Below are positions 35,666-45,543 of a stretch of DNA of 64,000 nt, in pieces. Position 1 is the stretch's first letter. The number at the start of each line of letters is the position of its first letter. Location: positions 1-64,000 of the forward strand of contig NZ_UTKY01000016.1 in NCBI RefSeq assembly GCF_900583165.1, in the 5' to 3' direction. The translations under genes and the position numbers were made by a program. The notes below the pieces were generated by a model. That model ran no database searches, had not been told where the DNA came from, and saw only the letters and a program-made list of their open reading frames with translations. Source of the DNA: Pseudomonas viridiflava. Its GTDB lineage: Bacteria; Pseudomonadota; Gammaproteobacteria; Pseudomonadales; Pseudomonadaceae.

Positions 35666-35703
35666 AAAAAGCCCCTGTCACTGCAAAGTGACAGGGGCTT
35701 TTC
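35666..35703. terminator. Bidirectional terminator between bfr and uvrA
   Basis: AAAAGCCCCTGTCACT-GCAA-AGTGACAGGGGCTTTT is a 16-bp perfect stem flanked by A and T tracts on both sides. It lies between two converging genes and should end both transcripts. Confidence 0.93.
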
Positions 35704-35718
35704 ATTGGGCCCTAAAAA

Positions 35719-38553
35719 TCAGGCCCGGTCGCGTTCCAACAATGGTTTCAAGTAGTAGCCGGTATGGGATTGCGGCATCTCGGAGACCTGCTCCGGCGTG
35801 CCCACCGCAATGATCTGGCCGCCCTTGGAACCACCCTCCGGCCCTAGGTCTACCAGCCAGTCGGCCGTCTTGATCACATCCAGGTTATGCTCGATCACCA
35901 CCACCGTGTTGCCGTGGTCGCGCAGTCTATGGAGCACGTCCAGCAACTGTTGGATATCTGCGAAGTGCAGGCCAGTGGTTGGCTCATCGAGGATATACAG
36001 GGTCTTGCCGGTATCTCGCTTGGACAGTTCACGGGACAGCTTTACCCGTTGCGCTTCACCGCCGGATAGCGTCGTTGCCGATTGCCCCAGCTTGATATAC
36101 GACAGGCCCACATCCATCAGTGTTTGCAGTTTGCGCGCCAGCGCCGGAACCGCGTCGAAGAACACCCTAGCCTCCTCGATCGTCATTTCGAGCGTTTCGT
36201 GGATGCTCTTGCCCTTGTACTTGATCTCAAGCGTTTCCCGGTTATAGCGTTTGCTCTTGCACACATCACACGGCACGTAGATGTCCGGCAGGAAGTGCAT
36301 CTCAACCTTGATCAAGCCATCGCCTTGGCACGCTTCGCAACGCCCGCCCTTAACGTTGAACGAGAAACGACCAGGCCCATAGCCCCGCGAGCGGGACTCC
36401 GGCACACCGGCAAACAGTTCACGAATTGGCGTGAACAACCCGGTATAAGTTGCAGGGTTCGAGCGCGGCGTGCGACCAATTGGGCTCTGGTCGATGTCGA
36501 CTACTTTGTCCAGATGCTCCAGGCCCTTGATGCTGTCATGGGCTGCTGCTTCCAGGGTGGTCGCGCCGTTCAACGCAGTGGCACTCAATGGAAACAGCGT
36601 GTTGTTGATCAGCGTCGATTTGCCTGAGCCGGAAACACCAGTAACGCAGGTGAGCAGACCCAGGGGAATCTCGAGATCCACATTACGCAAGTTGTTGCCG
36701 CGTGCGCCCTTGAGATGCAATGCCAGCTTCTTGTTGCGCGGCGTGCGCTTGGCCGGTACTTCAATCTTGACGCGACCGGACAAGTACTTGCCAGTCAGCG
36801 AGTCGGGGTGCGCCATGACTTCGGCCGGAGTCCCCTCAGCCACAATATGCCCGCCATGCACGCCTGCGCCCGGGCCGATATCGACCACGTAATCCGCCAG
36901 GCGGATCGCATCTTCATCGTGCTCAACCACAATCACGGTGTTCCCGATGTCCCGCAGGTGTTTTAGCGTGCCCAATAGGCGATCGTTATCCCGCTGGTGC
37001 AGACCAATCGACGGCTCATCGAGGATGTACAGCACTCCCACCAAACCCGCACCAATTTGACTGGCCAGGCGAATACGCTGCGCCTCGCCGCCGGAGAGCG
37101 TATCCGCACTACGATCCAGCGAGAGGTAATCCAGGCCGACGTTAACCAGGAATTGCAGCCGCTCGCGAATTTCCTTGAGGATCTTGTCGGCAATTTCGCC
37201 ACGGCGCCCCGTCAGCTTGAGTACACCAAAGTATTCACAGGCATCACCAATCGGCAGGTTGGTCACCGCCGGCAATGTCTTCTCACCGACCCACACATGC
37301 CGCGCTTCACGACGCAGGCGAGTGCCTCGGCAATCCGGGCAAGGTTGGGTGCTGAGGAATTTCGCCAACTCTTCGCGCACGCTTGCCGATTCTGTCTCGC
37401 GGTAACGGCGCTCCAGGTTCGGCACGATGCCTTCGAACGGGTGGGAGCGTTTGACGATGTCGCCACGGTCGTTCAGGTACTTGAAGTCGACGTTCTGCGA
37501 GCCACTGCCGTGCAAGATGACTTTCTGCTGCTCGGCCGGCAATTCGTTAAATGGCACTTCGAGGCTGAACTTATAGTGAGACGCCAACGACCCCAACATC
37601 TGGAAATAATAGACGTTACGTCTGTCCCAGCCGCGTATTGCCCCCTCTGCCAACGTCAGGTCGCCATTGACCAGACGCTTGATGTCGAAGAACTGCTTCA
37701 CGCCCAGACCATCACAAGTCGGACATGCACCAGCCGGGTTGTTGAAGGAAAACAGCTTGGGTTCCAGCTCACTGATGGCGTGCCCGCAGATTGGGCAGGC
37801 GAAACGTGCGGAGAAGATGATTTCTTCGCCCGGCTCGTCATCCATCGGCGCCACCAGCGCAATACCGTCGGCCAGCTTCAACGCGGTCTCGAACGACTCC
37901 GCCAGACGCTGTTGAAGGTCAGCCCGCACCTTGAAGCGGTCGACCACCACATCAATGGAGTGCTTCTTTTGTTTGTCGAGTTTCGGCGCTTCATCCAGCT
38001 CGTAAAGCTTGCCGTTGATGCGCGCACGCACAAAGCCCTGCGCCCGCAGCTCTTCGAAAACAGAAAGATGTTCACCCTTGCGCTCGCGAATCACCGGTGC
38101 CAGCAACATCAGCTTGGCGCCTTCCGGCTGGGCCAGTACCAGGTCGACCATCTGGCTGACGGTCTGGGCTTCCAGTGGAATATCGTGATCGGGGCAACGG
38201 GGAATACCCACGCGCGCATACAGCAGACGCAGGTAGTCGTAGATTTCGGTGATGGTGCCCACGGTGGAGCGCGGGTTATGGGAAGTCGATTTCTGCTCGA
38301 TGGAGATCGCCGGCGACAGGCCTTCAATGGTGTCGACGTCGGGTTTTTCCATCATCGACAGGAACTGGCGGGCATAGGCCGACAGCGATTCCACGTAGCG
38401 ACGCTGGCCTTCGGCATACAGCGTGTCAAACGCCAGGGACGATTTGCCGGAGCCGGACAAGCCGGTGATGACGATCAGCTTGTCCCGAGGCAGGGTCAGG
38501 TCGATGTTCTTCAGGTTGTGGGTTCTAGCCCCACGAATCAGGATCTTGTCCAA
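35719..38553 (-). CDS. uvrA: Excinuclease ABC subunit UvrA
   Basis: UvrA scans DNA for bulky lesions and loads UvrB in nucleotide excision repair. The 944-residue form starts at a TTG ([14 protein letters not shown]); the frame stays open 92 codons further but that part has no family similarity. Two ABC ATPase halves show Walker [10 protein letters not shown] and GVSGSGKST, signatures LSGGEAQR twice, and zinc modules CPICG...CPTC and CEACQGDG...CDVC. A LexA-like site lies 50 bases upstream, matching SOS control of uvrA in other pseudomonads. Transcribed toward bfr. Confidence 0.96.
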   Translation of the reverse strand: MDKILIRGARTHNLKNIDLTLPRDKLIVITGLSGSGKSSLAFDTLYAEGQRRYVESLSAYARQFLSMMEKPDVDTIEGLSPAISIEQKSTSHNPRSTVGTITEIYDYLRLLYARVGIPRCPDHDIPLEAQTVSQMVDLVLAQPEGAKLMLLAPVIRERKGEHLSVFEELRAQGFVRARINGKLYELDEAPKLDKQKKHSIDVVVDRFKVRADLQQRLAESFETALKLADGIALVAPMDDEPGEEIIFSARFACPICGHAISELEPKLFSFNNPAGACPTCDGLGVKQFFDIKRLVNGDLTLAEGAIRGWDRRNVYYFQMLGSLASHYKFSLEVPFNELPAEQQKVILHGSGSQNVDFKYLNDRGDIVKRSHPFEGIVPNLERRYRETESASVREELAKFLSTQPCPDCRGTRLRREARHVWVGEKTLPAVTNLPIGDACEYFGVLKLTGRRGEIADKILKEIRERLQFLVNVGLDYLSLDRSADTLSGGEAQRIRLASQIGAGLVGVLYILDEPSIGLHQRDNDRLLGTLKHLRDIGNTVIVVEHDEDAIRLADYVVDIGPGAGVHGGHIVAEGTPAEVMAHPDSLTGKYLSGRVKIEVPAKRTPRNKKLALHLKGARGNNLRNVDLEIPLGLLTCVTGVSGSGKSTLINNTLFPLSATALNGATTLEAAAHDSIKGLEHLDKVVDIDQSPIGRTPRSNPATYTGLFTPIRELFAGVPESRSRGYGPGRFSFNVKGGRCEACQGDGLIKVEMHFLPDIYVPCDVCKSKRYNRETLEIKYKGKSIHETLEMTIEEARVFFDAVPALARKLQTLMDVGLSYIKLGQSATTLSGGEAQRVKLSRELSKRDTGKTLYILDEPTTGLHFADIQQLLDVLHRLRDHGNTVVVIEHNLDVIKTADWLVDLGPEGGSKGGQIIAVGTPEQVSEMPQSHTGYYLKPLLERDRA

Positions 38554-38603
38554 GATGGCCTCGCACGGCGGGCGTAAATAATGCCGGAGTATACGGCTAA
38601 AGA

Positions 38604-38619
38604 CTGGATGAATATACAC
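38604..38619 (-). promoter_or_regulatory. LexA (SOS box)-like site upstream of uvrA
   Basis: On the uvrA strand the 16 bases read GTGTATATTCATCCAG, one change from the CTG-N10-CAG pattern with the usual TATAT start. TTGACA lies directly before it on the same strand (38625-38620), so a bound repressor would cover the -35 side of the promoter. No -10 at ideal spacing was found. Confidence 0.6.
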
Positions 38620-38731
38620 TGTCAAAGTGCCGGGTGCAGCCTTACATGAAAGCTGCGCGGCAAAGCGCCGCATATACCCTCTCAATCGATGGGACTGGTA
38701 GAATCGCCGCCGGTTCACACGAGGTTTTTCC

Positions 38732-40126
38732 ATGCACGATCCCCACAGCGAACGCATGAGTAGCGGCGAGACCCGAGCGGCAAGCGGTCTGGCCCTGGTG
38801 TTCGCCTTCCGTATGCTTGGCATGTTCATGGTGTTGCCCGTGCTGGCGACCTATGGAATGGATCTCGCAGGCGCAACCCCCGCACTGATCGGCCTGGCCA
38901 TTGGTGCCTATGGCTTGACCCAGGCACTGTTCCAGATTCCGTTTGGGATCATCTCTGATCGCATTGGCCGCCGTCCGGTGATTTACCTGGGGTTGATCGT
39001 GTTTGCCCTGGGCAGTGTGCTGGCAGCCCAATCGGATTCAATTTGGGGTGTAATTGCTGGCCGTGTACTACAGGGCGCCGGGGCGATTTCCGCCGCCGTG
39101 ATGGCGCTGCTGTCAGACCTGACCCGCGAGCAGCACCGCACCAAGGCCATGGCCATGATCGGCATGACCATCGGCCTGTCGTTTGCCGTGGCCATGGTCG
39201 TCGGCCCTTTGCTCACCCGTGCGTTCGGCTTGCACGGCTTGTTCCTGGCCACTGGCGGCATGGCGTTATTCGGTATCGTGATCGTCGCCTTTATGGTTCC
39301 GCGTTCTACCGGCACGCTGCAGCACCGCGAATCGGGTGTTGCGCGCAAGGCGTTGTTGCCGACGCTCAAGCATCCCGACTTGTTGCGCCTCGATTTAGGT
39401 ATCTTCGTATTACACGCAATGCTGATGTGCAGCTTCGTCGCCTTGCCTCTGGCGCTGGTGCAAAAAGCCGGCCTGCCCAAGGAACAGCACTGGTGGGTCT
39501 ACCTCACCGCGCTGCTGATTTCGTTCTTCGCCATGATCCCGTTCATCATCTATGGCGAGAAAAAACGCAAAATGAAACGAGTTTTGCTGGGCGCCGTCGC
39601 GACATTGATGCTCACTGAACTATTCTTCTGGCAGTTCGGCGACAGCCTGCGGGCGCTGGTAATCGGCACGGTGGTGTTCTTCACTGCGTTCAATTTACTG
39701 GAGGCCTCGTTGCCTTCGCTGATCAGTAAGGTTTCACCGGCCGGCGGCAAGGGCACGGCGATGGGGGTGTATTCCACCAGCCAGTTCCTGGGTTCTGCCC
39801 TCGGCGGCATCATGGGTGGCTGGATGTTCCAGCACGGCGGTTTGTCGGTTGTGTTCCTCGGATGCGCCGGGCTGGCTGCACTTTGGCTGGTCTTTGCTGT
39901 TACCATGCGCGAACCTCCCTACGTCACAAGTCTGCGTTTGCCGCTATCGCCTGAGGCGATCCGCGAAAGCGGTCTGGTAGAGCGCCTGAAGGCAGTCGTT
40001 GGGGTAACCGATGCAGTCGTGGTTGCTGAAGAAGCGGCCATTTACATCAAATTGGACACCGAATTATTGGATCGCGCGACGCTTGAGCAACTGGTCAACC
40101 CAGTGCCGACAGCGCGCCCAGCTTAG
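38732..40126 (+). CDS. MFS transporter, YajR-like
   Basis: The 464-residue inner-membrane protein has twelve predicted helices of the major facilitator superfamily. The family motif between helices 2 and 3 reads [13 protein letters not shown]. After helix 12 there is a soluble tail of about 65 residues ([18 protein letters not shown] and onward) with the size and place of the ferredoxin-like domain of Escherichia coli YajR; that comparison is inference. The substrate is unknown. It is divergent from uvrA and nine bases upstream of ssb, an order also found in PAO1 (PA4233). Confidence 0.88.
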   Translation: MHDPHSERMSSGETRAASGLALVFAFRMLGMFMVLPVLATYGMDLAGATPALIGLAIGAYGLTQALFQIPFGIISDRIGRRPVIYLGLIVFALGSVLAAQSDSIWGVIAGRVLQGAGAISAAVMALLSDLTREQHRTKAMAMIGMTIGLSFAVAMVVGPLLTRAFGLHGLFLATGGMALFGIVIVAFMVPRSTGTLQHRESGVARKALLPTLKHPDLLRLDLGIFVLHAMLMCSFVALPLALVQKAGLPKEQHWWVYLTALLISFFAMIPFIIYGEKKRKMKRVLLGAVATLMLTELFFWQFGDSLRALVIGTVVFFTAFNLLEASLPSLISKVSPAGGKGTAMGVYSTSQFLGSALGGIMGGWMFQHGGLSVVFLGCAGLAALWLVFAVTMREPPYVTSLRLPLSPEAIRESGLVERLKAVVGVTDAVVVAEEAAIYIKLDTELLDRATLEQLVNPVPTARPA

Positions 40127-40135
40127 GAGAACGTT

Positions 40136-40651
40136 ATGGCCCGTGGGGTTAACAAAGTCATATTGGTCGGTACATGCGGCCAGGATCCCGAAGTTCGCTA
40201 CTTGCCTAACGGTAACGCCGTGACCAACCTGAGTCTGGCGACCAGCGAACAGTGGACCGACAAGCAAACCGGCCAGAAGGTCGAGAAAACCGAATGGCAC
40301 CGTGTGTCGATGTTCGGCAAGGTTGCAGAGATCGCCGGTGAGTACCTGCGCAAAGGTTCGCAGGTCTACATCGAAGGCAAGCTGCAAACCCGCGAGTGGG
40401 AAAAAGACGGCATCAAGCGTTACACCACCGAAATCGTGGTCGACATGCAAGGCACCATGCAACTGCTGGGCGGCCGTCCACAGGGCGACCAACAGGGCCA
40501 GGGCGGCATGTCCAACTCGGCACCGCGTCCACAGCAGTCGCGTCCGCAGCCAAGCCAGCAGTCACAGCGTGAGTCGCGTCCAGCGCCACAGCAGGCCGCT
40601 CCGCAACCGGCTCCGGATTTCGACAGCTTTGATGACGATATCCCGTTCTAA
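40136..40651 (+). CDS. ssb: Single-stranded DNA-binding protein
   Basis: SSB coats single-stranded DNA and recruits repair and replication partners. The 171-residue protein has the OB fold at residues 1-110 ([20 protein letters not shown] at the start), a glutamine/glycine/proline-rich linker (about 115-155) and the partner-binding tip DDDIPF. It lies nine bases after the MFS gene and is followed by a terminator. Confidence 0.98.
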   Translation: MARGVNKVILVGTCGQDPEVRYLPNGNAVTNLSLATSEQWTDKQTGQKVEKTEWHRVSMFGKVAEIAGEYLRKGSQVYIEGKLQTREWEKDGIKRYTTEIVVDMQGTMQLLGGRPQGDQQGQGGMSNSAPRPQQSRPQPSQQSQRESRPAPQQAAPQPAPDFDSFDDDIPF

Positions 40652-40678
40652 CGGACGACTTCGCATCAGTATCAATCA

Positions 40679-40710
40679 AACCCCTGAATCTAACGGTTCA
40701 GGGGTTTTTT
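40679..40710. terminator. Terminator after ssb
   Basis: AACCCCTGAAtc-taac-ggTTCAGGGGTT followed by TTTT, 27 bases past the ssb stop. The A-run on the other side lets it also serve the converging gene. Confidence 0.92.
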
Positions 40711-40740
40711 ATTGGGGGTTGGCAGCGATTCGCCAAAAGG

Positions 40741-41676
40741 CTATCGAATCCAATCATCCACGGAACGCCGCTTGGCTTTCTTGCCTGTCAGCAAAATCGG
40801 CTTTCCCCAGTCGAACATTGATGTGGATATCCGATGTTTCTTGCCTTTGAACACCGTGCTCAGCATTGCCCGGATATTTTCCAGCAAGGGAGGTTCAAGG
40901 TCAGCTTGAAGGGGGTAGCCCTGGGGGTAGTTTCGCCGTTCGACCCAATACACGATGCGAGAAAAGATGAACAAGGAGAGCATCATCGCGCTCATCGTGA
41001 AGGGCAGCGTCAAATACGGCGGGAGGCTTTCGGGTTTGTTCCAGATGACGTCCAGGCCATAGTCCCGTAGCAGCAAGGCGCCGGCTATAAAGAACCCCGG
41101 CAACATATTGATGATGAGGAGCAAGCAGACCAGCATCGATAAACGTTCGAGGAACGGTGCCCTGACTTCCTCCGCCGTATGATCAATCGGACTGTCCTGC
41201 CCGATGATTCGCCCTATCACCTTGACCTCGGTCATCGCGTTGCCCGTGACGAAGATGGGGACGATCAGGTATTCATCGGGGTTAATGCAGTCAAAGTCGA
41301 TGCGCAGGGTCGTCGGGCTTGTAATCGTTGCCGCACAGTCGGTCTGGTCTTCGAAGGGCACGGACTTGGCGCTCACCAGGGTGCAATCGTCGCTGACTTG
41401 TATCTGGAGTGGCGCCGATGGGGTCATGTCCGATTGCACGACAGGTTGATTGCCTCTATTCCAGATCAGCATGCCGATGACATACACACCTCGGTGCCGA
41501 TTGCCTTCTTCATCACAGATGCGAAACGGCAGGTCTTCCGGTATCTCAGCCACGATGCCCCGCAGCAACAGGCGCGCTTCCAGACGTTTATGGGGGAGGC
41601 TGGGCTTTCGGCCGAACAGGGTCGTGATCAATCGAACAAGCGCAGTTACAGGGGAGAGAAATTCTCCGAGTGTCAT
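40741..41676 (-). CDS. Unrecognised two-helix membrane protein
   Basis: I do not recognise this 311-residue protein. Residues 30-165 look like a soluble beta-rich domain (strands around GVYVIGMLIWNRGNQPVV and LRIDFDCINPDEYLIVPIF). Two strong membrane helices follow at about 179-203 and 221-245, and the last 65 residues are basic and soluble. There is no signal peptide, so the first domain is probably cytoplasmic or the protein is tail-inserted. It is a single gene converging on ssb, with 185 bases to the next gene upstream, in a place where PAO1 differs as far as I recall. Confidence 0.75.
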   Translation of the reverse strand: MTLGEFLSPVTALVRLITTLFGRKPSLPHKRLEARLLLRGIVAEIPEDLPFRICDEEGNRHRGVYVIGMLIWNRGNQPVVQSDMTPSAPLQIQVSDDCTLVSAKSVPFEDQTDCAATITSPTTLRIDFDCINPDEYLIVPIFVTGNAMTEVKVIGRIIGQDSPIDHTAEEVRAPFLERLSMLVCLLLIINMLPGFFIAGALLLRDYGLDVIWNKPESLPPYLTLPFTMSAMMLSLFIFSRIVYWVERRNYPQGYPLQADLEPPLLENIRAMLSTVFKGKKHRISTSMFDWGKPILLTGKKAKRRSVDDWIR

Positions 41677-41861
41677 AGAGGCGTTCCATCCCTAGGCAAA
41701 AACGAGGTATGTCATCTTCAACGTGCTCATGACTATAAACGCTTTGTACCGGGGAGGCTGTTTCTGGGGCAGCGAACCAGGGGCACGGCAACCCTGTTAT
41801 TTGTTCTCAGGGCTCGCACGCTTTAGGCTGGCGCCAACGTCAACAACAAGGAAAGCCCGCG

Positions 41862-42623
41862 ATGACCTGGTCTGCCAAGCAATACACACTGTTTGAACAA
41901 CAGCGCACCCGTCCCGTGCGTGATTTGATTGCGGCCATTCCTAACACCAAGGTGCGCAATGCAGTTGATCTGGGATGCGGCCCCGGCAACTCCACCGAAG
42001 TGCTGGCCGAACGCTTCCCCGCAGCCCAGGTCACCGGCCTGGACAGCTCCGATGACATGCTGGCTGACGCCCGCAAACGCCTGCCAACGCTGAACTTCGA
42101 ACTGGCGGATATCGGCGCGTGGGGTCCGGCGCAACCCTTGGATGTGATCCTGGCCAATGCTTCCCTGCAATGGTTGCCAGACCACACCACGCTTTACCCG
42201 CACTTGGTCAACCAGCTGACACTAGGCGGTACGCTGGCGGTGCAAACCCCGGATAACCTCGACGAGCCCGCCCACCGTCTTGCGCGCGACGTCGCGGCCG
42301 ATGGCCCATGGGCCGCAAAAATCGGTGCGGTGAAACACAATGAGCGTCACACCGCGAGTGACTACTACGAACTGCTGAGCAAACACTGCAGCACTGTCGA
42401 CGTGTGGCGCACCACGTATCTGCACCCACTGGCCAACCACGCCGCCGTGGTGGAGTGGTTCAAGGCATCTGCACTGAGGCCATACCTCGCGCCGTTAGAC
42501 GATGCTGAAAAAGCCGCCTTCCTACAGGAATATCAGGCACGGATTACCCAGGCTTATCCAGCACTGGCCGATGGCACCGTATTACTGCCATTCCCACGGC
42601 TGTTCATTATCGCCGTCCGCTAA
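41862..42623 (+). CDS. tam: Trans-aconitate 2-methyltransferase
   Basis: Tam methylates trans-aconitate, a by-product that inhibits aconitase, using S-adenosylmethionine. The 253-residue protein begins MTWSAKQYTLFEQQRTRP as in the family, with the SAM-binding motif AVDLGCGPGNST near residue 32 and the acidic residue in VTGLDSSDDM. It is a single gene with AAGGAAAG before the ATG. Specificity among related methyltransferases rests on overall resemblance. Confidence 0.88.
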   Translation: MTWSAKQYTLFEQQRTRPVRDLIAAIPNTKVRNAVDLGCGPGNSTEVLAERFPAAQVTGLDSSDDMLADARKRLPTLNFELADIGAWGPAQPLDVILANASLQWLPDHTTLYPHLVNQLTLGGTLAVQTPDNLDEPAHRLARDVAADGPWAAKIGAVKHNERHTASDYYELLSKHCSTVDVWRTTYLHPLANHAAVVEWFKASALRPYLAPLDDAEKAAFLQEYQARITQAYPALADGTVLLPFPRLFIIAVR

Positions 42624-42644
42624 CCCCACCAAGACAAGTGGCGG

Positions 42645-43205
42645 TCAAGCCGCCGCTTGCGCCTTCAGATATTCATCTACTGACACCACGCCCGCATACC
42701 CAAACGCCAGCGACGCCATATACGCCCCGTGCACCTGAGCCGCCGGAATCACCTGCCCATTAAATTCCAGGTCACGCGTAGCGCATGCGTCATGGATCAC
42801 CGTGACGGTGTAACCAAGATCGGCCGCTGCTCGCACCACGCCATCGATGCACATATGGCTCATGCTGCCCACCACCACCAGTTCCGTAATGCTGCGTTGT
42901 TCCAGTAGGGCCCGCAGATTGGTTTCGCGGAACGCATTGACGAAGTGTTTGAGCACCACGGGCTCATCGCCCTCGTTGAGCACCTTGTTGTGCAAATGCG
43001 CACCCTCTGAGCCTGGAGTAAAAAACGGCGCATCGTCGGCGGTGAATTCATGGCGCACATGAATCACAGCATTGCCGGCCTGGCGAAACGCCTGCAGCAC
43101 CTTGGCGGCGTTATCGGCTGCGGCCTCCACACCGTCAAGTGGCCACTTGCCTTGGGGGAAGTAGTCGTTCTGGATATCGATTAGGATGAGCGCTTGCTTG
43201 GCCAT
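42645..43205 (-). CDS. Cysteine hydrolase of the isochorismatase-like family
   Basis: The 186-residue protein has the catalytic triad of the family: Asp10 (ALILIDIQNDYF), Lys86 (PVVLKHFVNAF) and Cys119 (GSMSHMCIDGVVRAA). Such enzymes hydrolyse amides or related bonds in small molecules such as nicotinamide, carbamoyl sarcosine or biuret; the substrate here is unknown. It is divergent from a GlxA-type regulator across a 97-base gap, which suggests that the regulator controls it. Confidence 0.9.
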   Translation of the reverse strand: MAKQALILIDIQNDYFPQGKWPLDGVEAAADNAAKVLQAFRQAGNAVIHVRHEFTADDAPFFTPGSEGAHLHNKVLNEGDEPVVLKHFVNAFRETNLRALLEQRSITELVVVGSMSHMCIDGVVRAAADLGYTVTVIHDACATRDLEFNGQVIPAAQVHGAYMASLAFGYAGVVSVDEYLKAQAAA

Positions 43206-43302
43206 GTGGTTTGCCTCGTGATGGGTTGATGGGCCCCAGTATCTTAGCTGGCGGCGGCATCGGGGATTGGCTGCACCGACAATAACAGGGGGGAAACTGA
43301 CA

Positions 43303-44262
43303 ATGGCGGTCGTTGAGCTGGGCGTGTTGATCTACCAGGGGGCGCAACTGGCTGCCGTGCATGGCCTGACCGACCTGTTTGGCGTGGCCAACCGCATTGC
43401 CGCCGAGCATCAGACCCCGCAACTTCCCCTGCTGCGGGTCAGCCATTGGCAGGTCGATGCCCGCGGCCAGCCTGCACGGGTATTTGACAGTCACCCTGGC
43501 CCCGAGCAACCAATGATGGCCGTGCTGGTGCCGCCCTCGATTGGCGAATTCACTGAGGAACAAGCGCCGCCTTCGCTGCTTGAATGGCTTCGCCAGCAAC
43601 ACGCCGCAGGTACGGTGCTGGGGGGCGTGTGTATCGGCTCGATCATGCTGGCGCGCAGTGGCCTGTTGGATGGGCGCAGTGCCACCACCCATTGGTCGTC
43701 GGCAAAATCCTTCGCTGCCCGTTACCCCGATGTGCGGTTGGAGGCGGATAAACCCATCGTCGATGATGGCGATCTGATTACCACTGCCGGGCTGATGGCC
43801 TGGTCTGAACTGGGCCTGCGCCTGGTGGATCGATTGATGGGGCCGAGCATCGCCGCAGACACAGCGCGTTTTCTGGTGATCGAACACAGTGACAGCGCCA
43901 GCCAGTGCGGCAGTAACTTCGCGCCGCTCCTCGGGCATGGCGACGGCGCCATTCTCAAGGTTCAGCACTGGTTGCAAGGCAACGGAGCGGTGGAGGTGTC
44001 GGTCGCCACGATGGCGCAAGAGGCCGGGCTGGAAGAGCGAACCTTCCTGCGCCGCTTTCGTACGGCCACCGGTTTGAAACCTACCGAATACTGCCAGCAC
44101 CTGCGCGTGGGCAAGGCCCGGCAAATGCTCGAATTCACCAACGGCACCATTGACCATATCGCCTGGACGGTAGGCTACCAAGACCCTAGTGCCTTCCGCT
44201 CGATCTTCAAGAAGATTACGGGCTTGGCACCCAGCGACTACCGCAGCCGCTTTGGTGTTTGA
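43303..44262 (+). CDS. GlxA-family transcriptional regulator (DJ-1/PfpI plus AraC domains)
   Basis: The 319-residue protein has an N-terminal DJ-1/PfpI-like domain (about 1-185; elbow GGVCIGSIMLARSG and ATTHW) and a C-terminal AraC-type pair of helix-turn-helix motifs (VATMAQEAGLEERTFLRRF and IDHIAWTVGYQDPSAFRSIF). The ATG at 43303 has AGGGGGGAAA at ideal spacing, so the open frame beginning at 43267 is too long. The N-terminal domain probably senses a small metabolite. The divergent cysteine hydrolase is the likely target. Confidence 0.9.
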   Translation: MAVVELGVLIYQGAQLAAVHGLTDLFGVANRIAAEHQTPQLPLLRVSHWQVDARGQPARVFDSHPGPEQPMMAVLVPPSIGEFTEEQAPPSLLEWLRQQHAAGTVLGGVCIGSIMLARSGLLDGRSATTHWSSAKSFAARYPDVRLEADKPIVDDGDLITTAGLMAWSELGLRLVDRLMGPSIAADTARFLVIEHSDSASQCGSNFAPLLGHGDGAILKVQHWLQGNGAVEVSVATMAQEAGLEERTFLRRFRTATGLKPTEYCQHLRVGKARQMLEFTNGTIDHIAWTVGYQDPSAFRSIFKKITGLAPSDYRSRFGV

Positions 44263-44433
44263 ATCGTGCAGAACACGGCCAAATAAAAGCGTCGTCGTGC
44301 AGAATAAGACAGGCCAACTGCCATCGCTTTTTTAATAACTGACTGATTTCAAAGTCATCTTTATCCACAGCGCCTTGGCCTGATCCCTGCAACCTTCCCC
44401 CTACACTAATGGCCCGATGGCCAAGGGGGACGC

Positions 44434-45543
44434 ATGACCCCAATTCAACGCAAGAAGCTGGTGGTGGCCCACTCCACGCGAGATGGCGCGCCCCTGCACG
44501 AGGTCGAAACCAATCGCGCCCTGGCGCGCTGGCTGGCGCAGATCCTCGGGCTCAAGTTTGGCGGCAGCTACGATCCTGACCTCCATGCGGGTCGTGAGCT
44601 GTTTTTGCTCCCTACGCAAACCCTGGTAGGCCCCGCCCAAGCCCGTGCACTTCATATCAAAGGCCCTGAAGATCTATGGGGCGGCTATGTCGATCACGAT
44701 TTCATCGCCACCAAAGCCATTAGTCATGGGCTGCTCAGCTCGCAGGCAAGCGCCCCCGGAGGCTGGTCGCCGCTGTTTTGCGAGCGTGTTCGAAAAGTGG
44801 TGTTGAAGGGGCTCAGCGTTTTCGCCCTCGAGGACGCCCGGCCCGCCGCCACTCGTTTGCTCGACAGCGGCCCCGTGCGCCTGAAACCCGTGCACGCCTG
44901 CGCCGGGCGCGGCCAGGAAGTTATCCACAACCTCAAAGAACTCGACGCCGTGCTGGCGCGGCCCGATGCGGGAAAACTCTTCAACGAGGGCGTAGTGTTT
45001 GAGCAAGACCTGCAGGATGTGATCACCCACAGCGTCGGTCAGAGCTTCATTGGCGATCACGTTATCAGCTACTGCGGCGAGCAATACCTGACGCAGGACG
45101 GGCAGGGCGAAGACGTCTACGGCGGCTCCAACCTGCTGGTGGTGCCGGGCTACTACGAGGACCTGCTCAAGCTCGACTTACCCGACGACGTGCGCCTGGC
45201 CATCCAGCAAGCCCAAGTCTTCGACACGGCGGCTGATGAAGCTTACCCAGGCTTCTACGCCTCACGGCGCAATTACGACATCGCCCAAGGCCTCGACAGC
45301 AAGGGCCAACGCTGCAGCGGCGTGCTCGAACAATCCTGGCGCATGGGCGGGGCCAGCAGCGCGGAGGTCGCGGCGCTGCAAAGTTTTATCAACAACCCAG
45401 GCTTGCGCGCGATTCATGTGTCCTCGGTAGAAACCTACGTGGACCAAGCGCTGCCCGCGGATGCCATCGAGGTGTACCGTGGCCCGGCCGAAAACAGCGA
45501 CTTTCTTCTCAAGTACGTGACGGTTAAATCTTATGACGGCTAG
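44434..45543 (+). CDS. DUF3182 family protein, probable ATP-grasp fold
   Basis: The 369-residue protein resembles the DUF3182 family, whose function is not established. I see features of an ATP-grasp enzyme: a lysine region IATKAISHGLLSS near 95, a glycine-rich loop after RLKPVHACAGRGQ near 155, the hinge-like EGVVFEQDL near 190 and a late VLEQSWRMGGASSAE near 315. If so it would ligate two small molecules using ATP. AAGGGGG precedes the ATG. Its last 11 bases overlap an alpha/beta hydrolase gene, suggesting a shared pathway. Confidence 0.8.
   Translation: MTPIQRKKLVVAHSTRDGAPLHEVETNRALARWLAQILGLKFGGSYDPDLHAGRELFLLPTQTLVGPAQARALHIKGPEDLWGGYVDHDFIATKAISHGLLSSQASAPGGWSPLFCERVRKVVLKGLSVFALEDARPAATRLLDSGPVRLKPVHACAGRGQEVIHNLKELDAVLARPDAGKLFNEGVVFEQDLQDVITHSVGQSFIGDHVISYCGEQYLTQDGQGEDVYGGSNLLVVPGYYEDLLKLDLPDDVRLAIQQAQVFDTAADEAYPGFYASRRNYDIAQGLDSKGQRCSGVLEQSWRMGGASSAEVAALQSFINNPGLRAIHVSSVETYVDQALPADAIEVYRGPAENSDFLLKYVTVKSYDG

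Noticed and set aside
36997..38577. 526-codon forward frame opposite uvrA
   Set aside because: The minus strand encodes UvrA with both ATPase halves and zinc modules; the forward frame is a shadow.
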